Below are positions 9,119 to 14,908 of a stretch of 14,908 bases of DNA, in pieces. The translations under genes and the position numbers were made by a program. The stretch is from positions 1 through 14,908 of the forward strand of contig CAYQMH010000050.1 of NCBI GenBank assembly GCA_964418485.1, read 5' to 3'. Each line of letters begins with the position of its first letter. The first letter of the stretch is position 1. The notes beneath the pieces were generated by a model. The model was given only the letters and a program-made list of their open reading frames with translations, made no database searches and had not been told where the DNA came from. Source of the DNA: JAFGHJ01 sp964418485. Lineage in GTDB: Bacteria > Hydrothermota > UBA3072.

Positions 9119-10723
9119 ATGATAGCGAATAAACTCCACTCGTTTTTATCCTCGTATTATGTTTATCTCTTGGAAATCAACTTTTTCCTCTTAATTATCG
9201 CGCTTATATTTAGTTTCAAATACATAAAAAAAATCTTTTCGGAAATACAAAATAAGCATTTACTCCTTTTAATTCTCATCGCGATACTCGGTATATTCTC
9301 GACTTCTTTCTTATCCCCCAGAATCCACAGATTATATTACGACGAAGACATTTACAACGATATAGCCCAGAACATAGCTTATAACAAAAAGGCTGTGATG
9401 AGTAACGAAGGTTATTACGAGAACAACGAATTACAAATTGTAGAAGAAGAATATAATAAGCAACCTCCCGCTTATCCTTATTTAATAAGTGTAATATTCA
9501 GGACATTAGGCACAAATGAACTATTTACCTTCATTTTAAACAATATTATCTTCGGGTTAATGGTAATCGTAATATTTTTAATTTCTTTTCTACTTTTCAA
9601 AGATATATTTGCGAGTTTCATGGCATGTTTATCATATATAATTATTCCGATTAATCTTCAATGGTCCAACACCTGTGCTGTCGAACCATCGACAGCCTTT
9701 TTCACAAGTTTAGCGGTATTGGCTTCGCTTTTATACATAAAATATAAAAAGCCTGCTAATCTCTTCTTTGTTGTAACTTCCCTAGCGTTTTCTTTAAGTT
9801 TCAGGACAGAAAGTTACCTGGTGGCCCCCCTCGTCGGTTTAATATACTTAATTAAAGAACCCCGCGTATTTAAGAGAAAAGAGCTCTACGCTTTCGGAAT
9901 TCTTTTTCTCTTTTTATCCACAGCAATATTGCTGCATCTATACTCGGTAAGAGGACAAAACTGGGGAGCACAGGGTTCAAAGATCTCGCTGGCTTATTTT
10001 CCTTATAATCTCTCAACCAATTCAGCTTTCTATCTTAACAACAGGCATTTCCCTCTGATATTTTCCGTACTCGGACTTATAGGATTATTTTCTTATAAAA
10101 TAAAAGAACGATTCAAAGATAAATTAGTATTATTAGTCTGGTTTTTGACTTTCTGGGGTATATTTTTATTCTTCTACGCCGGAAGTTATAGATTTGGTCA
10201 GGATGTCCGTTTTTCAATATTGTCGTATGTTCCTATTTCGATTTTTATTGGTATAGGAATTTCTTCGATTTCAAACTTTTTAGAACATAAAATAAAACCG
10301 ATTAAAACAATCTTAATATTGCTCATTTTATTTAATTTTACCTGGTTTTTACCTTTTATTAAAGCAGAAGGTGAAGAAGCATGGGCGGCAAGAAATGATC
10401 ACAGGCACGCGGTGGAGTTCGCGCAATTGCTACCTGTTAATTCGATTATTTATACTCACACGCCTAATATTTTTCTGTTGAACAAACAAAGCGCTGTACA
10501 GTCCTCAAGCGCCACTTATAAACCGGGAACAATCGAACAACATCTAAATAGATTCAGAGGAGGCGTCTATGTTCACCACGGTTACTGGTCTAACGTTAAT
10601 GATCCTGTACAAAGAGGATTCACAAAAAATATTTTAGATAGATATAATTATTTAACTATAAAAGAATACTACTACAGAGATTATAAATACGGGTTGTATA
10701 AAATATTAAATCGTAAAGATTAA
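9119..10723 (+). CDS. GT-C fold membrane glycosyltransferase (ArnT/PMT-like), paralogue B
   Basis: This 534-residue polytopic protein is co-linear with the protein at 5735-7357 from the first Met to the end. It has the same YDEDIY acidic motif and QPPAYPYL loop, and the same FFYAGSYRF segment after the central membrane helices. In the stretch around the QPPAYP motif and the next helices (roughly 9445-9665) DNA identity to the paralogue is about 90% by eye. The segment after the last helix (about residue 415 on) and the N-terminal helices have diverged more. An AAGGAGG Shine-Dalgarno overlaps the stop of the GT2 gene and sits 12 bases before the ATG, a slightly long spacing. It probably transfers a lipid-linked sugar outside the membrane; the C-terminal differences could mean a different acceptor or donor from paralogue A. 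Confidence 0.88.
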   Translation: MIANKLHSFLSSYYVYLLEINFFLLIIALIFSFKYIKKIFSEIQNKHLLLLILIAILGIFSTSFLSPRIHRLYYDEDIYNDIAQNIAYNKKAVMSNEGYYENNELQIVEEEYNKQPPAYPYLISVIFRTLGTNELFTFILNNIIFGLMVIVIFLISFLLFKDIFASFMACLSYIIIPINLQWSNTCAVEPSTAFFTSLAVLASLLYIKYKKPANLFFVVTSLAFSLSFRTESYLVAPLVGLIYLIKEPRVFKRKELYAFGILFLFLSTAILLHLYSVRGQNWGAQGSKISLAYFPYNLSTNSAFYLNNRHFPLIFSVLGLIGLFSYKIKERFKDKLVLLVWFLTFWGIFLFFYAGSYRFGQDVRFSILSYVPISIFIGIGISSISNFLEHKIKPIKTILILLILFNFTWFLPFIKAEGEEAWAARNDHRHAVEFAQLLPVNSIIYTHTPNIFLLNKQSAVQSSSATYKPGTIEQHLNRFRGGVYVHHGYWSNVNDPVQRGFTKNILDRYNYLTIKEYYYRDYKYGLYKILNRKD

Positions 10724-10736
10724 AAAATATGCATGA

Positions 10737-11474
10737 ATGAAGAGAAGTAAAATAAGTGTAATATTACCCACATACAATGAGTATGACAATATAGTCTCCT
10801 TAATCGAGAGGACTATCGAGGCTATACCAGATGAAAAGGAGATTTTAGTAATAGATGACGATTCTCCGGATGGAACAGCTGAATTGGTCGCCAGTTATTG
10901 TAAAAAAAGTCAAGTTGTACGTTTAATTGTCAGGAAAAACGAAAGAGGCTTACGCACAGCGATAGAAAGAGGTATTGCTGAGGCAAGCGGCGATATTATC
11001 GTATGGATGGATTGTGATCTATCTATGCCTCCGGAGAAAATCCCGGAGTTAGTAGAAAAAGTAATAAATAAAGGCTATGATGTTGCCGTCGGCTCAAGGT
11101 ATGTAGAGGGAGGCAGAGATAGAAGAACCGATTCAGGTAAGTTTATACTCTTTTTTCATACCTTTTTGAGTAGAATAATAGTTACATTTACTTCATTGAT
11201 GTTAAATAAGTCTTTTAAAGACTGGACGAGTGGATTTATCGCGGTTAAAAGTGAAGTTATTAAAAAAATTCCTTTAAACGGAGATTACGGAGAGTTTTTT
11301 ATTGAGATGATGTATCGTCTTTTACAAAGAGGCTATAAGGTAATAGAAGTCCCCTATGAATTGATTCCGAGAGAATACGGAAAATCTAAAACGGCTACAA
11401 ACATCTGGGGCTTTTTTACGAGAGGTATTAAATATGTAGAATGCGTTTTAAAATTAAAATTTTCTAAATCATAA
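10737..11474 (+). CDS. GT2 polyprenyl-phosphate mannosyl/glucosyl synthase-like (DPM1-like)
   Basis: The protein has 245 residues. Motifs in order are ISVILPTYNEYDNI (6-19), IDDDSPDGTAEL (39-50), the metal-binding DCD (92-94) in WMDCDLSMPPEKIPEL, VGSRYVEGG (118-126), WTSGFIAVK (163-171) and PREYGKSK (211-218). This set is characteristic of DPM1-type synthases, which make polyprenyl-phosphate mannose or glucose from GDP- or UDP-sugar. It is closer to the canonical DPM1 pattern than the GT2 at 8412. No C-terminal transmembrane domain is present, so it is the short soluble/peripheral form. It lies 13 bases after GT-C paralogue B without a strong Shine-Dalgarno; an ATG at 10733 is out of frame. 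It probably supplies the donor for a neighbouring GT-C enzyme. Confidence 0.9.
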   Translation: MKRSKISVILPTYNEYDNIVSLIERTIEAIPDEKEILVIDDDSPDGTAELVASYCKKSQVVRLIVRKNERGLRTAIERGIAEASGDIIVWMDCDLSMPPEKIPELVEKVINKGYDVAVGSRYVEGGRDRRTDSGKFILFFHTFLSRIIVTFTSLMLNKSFKDWTSGFIAVKSEVIKKIPLNGDYGEFFIEMMYRLLQRGYKVIEVPYELIPREYGKSKTATNIWGFFTRGIKYVECVLKLKFSKS

Positions 11475-11498
11475 ACACTAAAACTATTACAAAATAAT

Positions 11499-11505
11499 AA
11501 GGAGG
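11499..11505 (+). promoter_or_regulatory. Strong ribosome binding site of the oxidoreductase gene
   Basis: AAGGAGG lies 9 bases before ATG 11515. The 40-base gap here is the longest inside the operon, but shows no terminator or clear promoter. Confidence 0.75.
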
Positions 11506-11514
11506 TAGTAAAAT

Positions 11515-12492
11515 ATGCGATTCGCAATTATCGGAGCAGGAAAATTTGCCGGAAAACGGATTAATGTTATTAATTCAATTCCTGATAAAGCGGAATTAAA
11601 AGCAATAGTAGATATTGATTCAGGGAAAGCTGAAACATTAGCAAAAAAATATGGATGTGAGGCATTTTCGGATTATCGCGACCTTTTAGAGCGTGACGAT
11701 ATCGATACTGCTATTGTTGCAACGCCGAACAAATATCACTGCGAAATATCCAAAGCGTTTCTGACTTCAGGTAAAAATGTAATGTGTGAAAAGCCTATTA
11801 CTCAAACTGTCGAAGAGGCTAAAGAAATAGTTGAAACCGTGGAGAAATCAAAAAAGTTTTTTAAAACGGGTTCCAATCATCGCTACTTTCCCAATGTGCA
11901 AAAGGCAAAAGAATTAATAGATCAGAACAAAATAGGACGTATAATCTTTGCCAGAGGGTGGATCGGTAACAACGGAAAATATGTGCAGAACAGCTGGTTC
12001 TGGGATAAGGACTTATCCGGCGGCGGAACTCTTCTTGATAATGGCTGTCACCTGATGGATATTTTTCGGTGGTTACTGGGCGAAGTGAGCGAATGTAAGG
12101 GATACACAATGAACGATTTCTGGCCGACGGAATTGGAAGATACGGGACTCGCACTTTATAAAACGGTCGACGGTAAAGTGTTCTTTTTGCAGTCCTCCTG
12201 GATAGAATGGGCCGGATACATGTATATGGAATTTTATGGAGAAGATGGATTTATTTTTGTCGACAGCCGTTTCTGCAACAAAGCCAGCCTGGGCAGAAGA
12301 GACGGATATTATGAATCATTCGATTTCTCATCTCTCCCTCCCGTTTCTCATAAATTGGAGATGCTGGATTTTATTAAAAAAGTTGAAAACAAAATCCAAC
12401 CGACTCCAAGTGCTTATGACGGGATGAGAGTTGTAGAAATGGTTCATGCTCTCTATCAGGCATCAAAAACCAATAAAACAATTAAGTTGTAA
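11515..12492 (+). CDS. Gfo/Idh/MocA family NAD(P)-dependent sugar oxidoreductase
   Basis: This 325-residue protein has the usual family length. The N-terminal Rossmann fold shows AIIGAGKFAGKR (4-15) with the GxGxxxG-like turn, VDID (32-35) at the end of the second strand, VATPNKYH (68-75) and CEKPIT (91-96), where Lys93 is the family's conserved lysine. The C-terminal domain has GGGTLLDNGCHLMD (169-182), giving the Asp175/His179/Asp182 pattern usual for catalysis. The family oxidises or reduces sugar hydroxyl/keto groups; members such as WlbA and KijD10 act on nucleotide sugars at C3. Beside a methyltransferase and a probable aminotransferase, a step in making a keto- or amino-sugar nucleotide is the likely role. 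Exact substrate and redox direction cannot be assigned. Confidence 0.92.
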   Translation: MRFAIIGAGKFAGKRINVINSIPDKAELKAIVDIDSGKAETLAKKYGCEAFSDYRDLLERDDIDTAIVATPNKYHCEISKAFLTSGKNVMCEKPITQTVEEAKEIVETVEKSKKFFKTGSNHRYFPNVQKAKELIDQNKIGRIIFARGWIGNNGKYVQNSWFWDKDLSGGGTLLDNGCHLMDIFRWLLGEVSECKGYTMNDFWPTELEDTGLALYKTVDGKVFFLQSSWIEWAGYMYMEFYGEDGFIFVDSRFCNKASLGRRDGYYESFDFSSLPPVSHKLEMLDFIKKVENKIQPTPSAYDGMRVVEMVHALYQASKTNKTIKL

Positions 12493-12500
12493 AAACAGCA

Positions 12501-12506
12501 GAGGGG
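12501..12506 (+). promoter_or_regulatory. Ribosome binding site deciding the methyltransferase start
   Basis: GAGGGG lies 5 bases before ATG 12512. The upstream in-frame ATG at 12446 would overlap the oxidoreductase by 47 bases, and its 22 extra residues do not look like the family N-terminus. Confidence 0.7.
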
Positions 12507-12511
12507 TGAAA

Positions 12512-13273
12512 ATGGATGTATTTAAAAACTATGCTAAATACTATGATCTTTTATATCAAGAAAAGAACTATGAGGAAGAATGTGACTTTATTGAGCAAGC
12601 GTTTCGAGAATTTTCAAAATTAAAAGTGAAAAGTATTCTTGAACTGGGGTGCGGAACAGGCGGACATGCGATTCCTTTAGCCCGGAGAAAATATAAAATA
12701 ACAGGTATTGACGCGTCTACGGTAATGTTAAATACCGCGAAAGAAAAAAACACTAAACTTGGTTTAGATATAGGTTTGCTCAAGAGTGATATAAGAGACT
12801 TTAAACTTAATGAAAAATTCGATTCGATTATCTGTATGTTTGCGGTTTTAAACTATTTAACGGCGAATGAAGACCTTGAAAAAACCTTAAAAAACGTGAG
12901 GAAGCATCTGAAGGAAGGCGGACTTTTTATTATTGACGTGTGGAACGGACTTGCTGTTTTGCGAATTCTTCCTTCCGTAAGAGTAAAGACAGTCGAGCAA
13001 AATAAAACAAAAATAATCCGCATCGTCGAACCGGAACTCGACGCCGTTAATCACATCTGCCGTAATCATTATAAAATGATGATTCTGGAGAAAAATAAAC
13101 TTATTGAAGAGATAGAAGAAACCCATGTTATAAGATATCTTTTCCCCCAGGAGATAAAACACTATCTCGAACTAACCGATTTTGAAGTTTTGAAAATTTG
13201 CGCATTCCCGAAAATTGGCGCAGCAGTAGACGAGAACATCTGGAATATGGCGATTATATCAAGAGCAATATGA
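12512..13273 (+). CDS. Class I SAM-dependent methyltransferase, DesVI/TylM1-like
   Basis: From ATG 12512 the protein has 253 residues. It begins with the YAKYYDLLYQEKNYEEE stretch (7-23) typical of DesVI/TylM1-type sugar methyltransferases, then motif I ILELGCGTGGHA (42-53), GIDAST (65-70), SDIRDF, an IICMFAVLNYL strand-helix and GGLFIIDVW. The C-terminal beta-rich part (VKTVEQNK to MAIISRAI) fits the lid of that group. DesVI and TylM1 put two methyl groups on the C3 amine of TDP-linked amino sugars. Next to a Gfo/Idh enzyme and a DegT-like start, N-methylation of an amino sugar is plausible. O-methylation, or a general Methyltransf_25 role, cannot be excluded. Its TGA stop overlaps the next ATG by 4 bases. 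Confidence 0.87.
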   Translation: MDVFKNYAKYYDLLYQEKNYEEECDFIEQAFREFSKLKVKSILELGCGTGGHAIPLARRKYKITGIDASTVMLNTAKEKNTKLGLDIGLLKSDIRDFKLNEKFDSIICMFAVLNYLTANEDLEKTLKNVRKHLKEGGLFIIDVWNGLAVLRILPSVRVKTVEQNKTKIIRIVEPELDAVNHICRNHYKMMILEKNKLIEEIEETHVIRYLFPQEIKHYLELTDFEVLKICAFPKIGAAVDENIWNMAIISRAI

Positions 13274-13314
13274 AATCCTTCAGGATGAAATCCCTCAGGA
13301 TGAAATCCTTCCGG
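13270..13314 (+). repeat. 15-bp tandem repeat, three copies, at a gene start
   Basis: The units are ATGAAATCCTTCAGG, ATGAAATCCCTCAGG and ATGAAATCCTTCCGG, one or two bases apart in sequence. Each encodes Met-Lys-Ser-(Phe/Leu)-Arg and offers an in-frame ATG. The first two units also place AGG just before the next ATG. The first ATG overlaps the methyltransferase stop. Copy-number change would be in frame. Confidence 0.92.
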
Positions 13315-14868
13315 GAAAAGAGTTTATTGTTTTTCCATACCATCATGAATGTAAAGCATATAAATTTGTTTATTCTCTTATTATTACTCCTTCTTTGTCT
13401 CGGCATTCGCTTAATCAATTTTGTAGGTATAGGAATTAATGATGATATCGCCTATATGCAAAACGCGCGTTGTCTGGCATCTGCGGGCTGTAGCCCAATC
13501 AGTTCCGGCTTCAATCAGCTCGGTTTCCGCCTGGGTATGGTGTTCCCTCTTGCCTTACTATACAAGTTATTCGGGTATAATGAACTCGGGTTCTCGCTCT
13601 ATCCTTTACTCTCTTCACTTGTTACCTGTGCGTTAATTTACCTGACTGCACTTAAGCTGTGGGGGCGGTCTGCCGCAGTATTCGCTTCCCTGCTGTGGAT
13701 TTTCTATCCTCTGCAGATCGTTTTCGATACACAGCTTGTTCCTTCAAATCAACATGCGACTTTCGTTATAGCTGCTTTGTTCTTGTACTTTTGTGCCACT
13801 ACCGTTAAAAATTCAACAGCTGATTCAAGCTTTGATTCCTCTTCAAAATGGAAAGAACCGGTATTATTGATATTAAGCGGAGTGAGTCTCGGAATTGCCT
13901 GGTGGATAAATGAAATATTTGTAACTTTCATATTCGCTATAATACCTTTTCTTTTTATTATCAGACCTAAAATTAAAAATCTGGCGTGGATATTGATAGG
14001 ATTTTTATTAATAATATTGATAGAACTATTGATTGTTAAAATTTCAAGCGGTTCCTGGTTTGCCAGGTTTACCTGCATATTGAAAACTGAAAGTGCTGTT
14101 GTAAGCAATAAGGATTCTAAATATCTGTTAAGGGCCCTTTTTAAACTGTGGAATATAGATTTTCTAAACAGTGAAGGTCACTTTGGTGTAATCTGGTATT
14201 TGTTTATTGTTTTAACAATCCTGGCAGTATTTTTAAAAGATAAGATCCCATTATCCTTAGCTCTGGGTTGCTGGCTCTGGTTTTTTTACCTACAATGGGG
14301 AGTTCAATCCCCGGAAGGCACACCCATTGCCAAATACATTCGGTACTTTTCTATGATTGTTCCGCTTCAATGTCTAACTTTCGGAGCACTATTGGGTCAT
14401 TTTATTAAATACTCAAAAAAACTAAAAATAGTTATAATATCTTTATTTACTGTTCTGCTTGTTCATCTGTTCTATTCTGGAACAAGTGCGGTAAAAATGG
14501 TAAGAACGCACACAGAGGATTTTAAAGAAATTACCAAAATTCTTCTGGATTTACAGTTGAAAGAGGGCGAGGTAATATATACAGATGATCTGACTGCAAA
14601 TTTTATCGAAATTTATTCGAAAGAGAGTTTGACGATTAAAAAGCTTAATCACTCGGGGATGGCCAATCCACCGGAGAAGGGAATTCTTGTTGTTGACGGG
14701 TCGTGGTATATTGCAAAATTGGATGATTATCGTAAAGCTATTCCCGCATGGTTTTTAGCACCGCCGCTGCCCCAATGGCAGTTGCTTTATACGATTTGCG
14801 GGAAAAATATCTGGCATTATAAGGAGTTTGATCCTAAAATTTATAGGATTCTCCCGCAAAATTATTAA
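13270..14868 (+). CDS. GT-C fold membrane glycosyltransferase, divergent third member
   Basis: From ATG 13270 the protein has 532 residues; ATGs at 13285, 13300 and 13345 are also in frame. The first 15 residues are a repeated basic pentapeptide (MKSFR, MKSLR, MKSFR), then a hydrophobic helix at 31-51. The first outer loop holds NDD (57-59) in GINDDIAYMQNA, where GT-C enzymes keep their acidic pair. Further helices span about 88-102, 108-128, 133-152, 163-178, 198-215, 217-232, 238-256 and a later cluster, with a soluble C-terminal end. The arrangement matches PMT_2/GT39/GT83-like proteins using polyprenyl-phosphate sugars, but sequence similarity to the two other GT-C proteins here is low. 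An ATG at 13198 inside the methyltransferase is an unlikely start. Donor and acceptor are unknown. Confidence 0.85.
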   Translation: MKSFRMKSLRMKSFREKSLLFFHTIMNVKHINLFILLLLLLLCLGIRLINFVGIGINDDIAYMQNARCLASAGCSPISSGFNQLGFRLGMVFPLALLYKLFGYNELGFSLYPLLSSLVTCALIYLTALKLWGRSAAVFASLLWIFYPLQIVFDTQLVPSNQHATFVIAALFLYFCATTVKNSTADSSFDSSSKWKEPVLLILSGVSLGIAWWINEIFVTFIFAIIPFLFIIRPKIKNLAWILIGFLLIILIELLIVKISSGSWFARFTCILKTESAVVSNKDSKYLLRALFKLWNIDFLNSEGHFGVIWYLFIVLTILAVFLKDKIPLSLALGCWLWFFYLQWGVQSPEGTPIAKYIRYFSMIVPLQCLTFGALLGHFIKYSKKLKIVIISLFTVLLVHLFYSGTSAVKMVRTHTEDFKEITKILLDLQLKEGEVIYTDDLTANFIEIYSKESLTIKKLNHSGMANPPEKGILVVDGSWYIAKLDDYRKAIPAWFLAPPLPQWQLLYTICGKNIWHYKEFDPKIYRILPQNY

Positions 14869-14875
14869 TTAAATT

Positions 14876-14882
14876 AAGGAGG
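14876..14882 (+). promoter_or_regulatory. Ribosome binding site for the gene at the right edge
   Basis: AAGGAGG lies 6 bases before ATG 14889, after a 20-base gap from the GT-C gene. It matches the strong sites used elsewhere in this run. Confidence 0.75.
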
Positions 14883-14888
14883 TAGAAA

Positions 14889-14908
14889 ATGATACCTGTT
14901 TGCGAACC
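14889..14908 (+). CDS. Start of a gene, probably DegT/DnrJ/EryC1 aminotransferase (cut by window edge)
   Basis: Only six codons are present, reading MIPVCE, with the next codon beginning CC. Met-Ile-Pro-Val-x-Glu-Pro is a very common opening of DegT/DnrJ/EryC1 PLP-dependent sugar aminotransferases. The strong Shine-Dalgarno supports a real start. The identification rests on this short match plus context (sugar oxidoreductase and DesVI-like methyltransferase nearby), so it is tentative. Confidence 0.5.

Noticed and set aside
12446..12511. Upstream ATG start for the methyltransferase
   Set aside because: It would overlap the oxidoreductase gene; GAGGGG before 12512 and the family-like N-terminus after it favour 12512.
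13198..13269. Upstream ATG start for the third GT-C gene
   Set aside because: It lies within the methyltransferase C-terminus with no ribosome site; the ATGA overlap at 13270 is typical of coupled genes.

Overview
The window looks like chromosomal DNA of an AT-rich, probably Gram-negative bacterium that degrades plant polysaccharides. The left genes encode secreted lipoproteins with pectate-lyase and GH10-xylanase domains. Most of the right-hand genes carry good AAGGAGG-type ribosome binding sites. I cannot place the organism below 'bacterium'. No rRNA, tRNA, CRISPR array, transposase or integrase is visible.

Region 1 (1-3150, minus strand) holds two plant cell wall enzymes in tandem: a pectate lyase family 1 lipoprotein whose C-terminus runs off the left edge, and a complete GH10 endo-xylanase lipoprotein. 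Both are joined by poly-threonine/Ser-Gly linkers to an almost identical CBM60-like carbohydrate-binding domain (about 88% nucleotide identity by eye over 240 bases). The xylanase continues into an unusual tail in which the ten-residue peptide SSWWGGGSWW occurs twice, the second copy ending the protein. Both genes share an upstream element (CCTTCCTTTCGRATGC followed by TATAAA on the minus strand), which suggests co-regulation.

Region 2 (3151-4006) is an 856-base divergent intergenic stretch. It holds the xylanase leader hairpin, a second inverted repeat, and a promoter-like TTGACA/TATTCT pair facing the right-hand operon.

Region 3 (4007-14908, plus strand) is one tightly packed run of genes with gaps of -4 to 40 bases. 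In order they are: a NodU/CmcH-type O-carbamoyltransferase; a GT-C membrane glycosyltransferase; a radical SAM/SPASM-like protein; a GT2 polyprenyl-phosphate-sugar-synthase-like enzyme; a second GT-C about 70% identical to the first; a second GT2 of DPM1 type; a Gfo/Idh/MocA oxidoreductase; a DesVI/TylM1-like SAM methyltransferase; a third, divergent GT-C; and the first codons of what looks like a DegT/DnrJ/EryC1 aminotransferase.

Taken together, Region 3 looks like a surface-glycan or glycolipid locus. The GT2 enzymes would load sugars on polyprenyl phosphate, and the GT-C enzymes would transfer them outside the cytoplasmic membrane. The oxidoreductase, aminotransferase and methyltransferase would make an (N-methylated) amino sugar, and the NodU-type enzyme would add carbamoyl groups. 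The radical SAM protein between the two duplicated GT-C genes is the least explained component. These pathway assignments are inferred from family and context, not proven.
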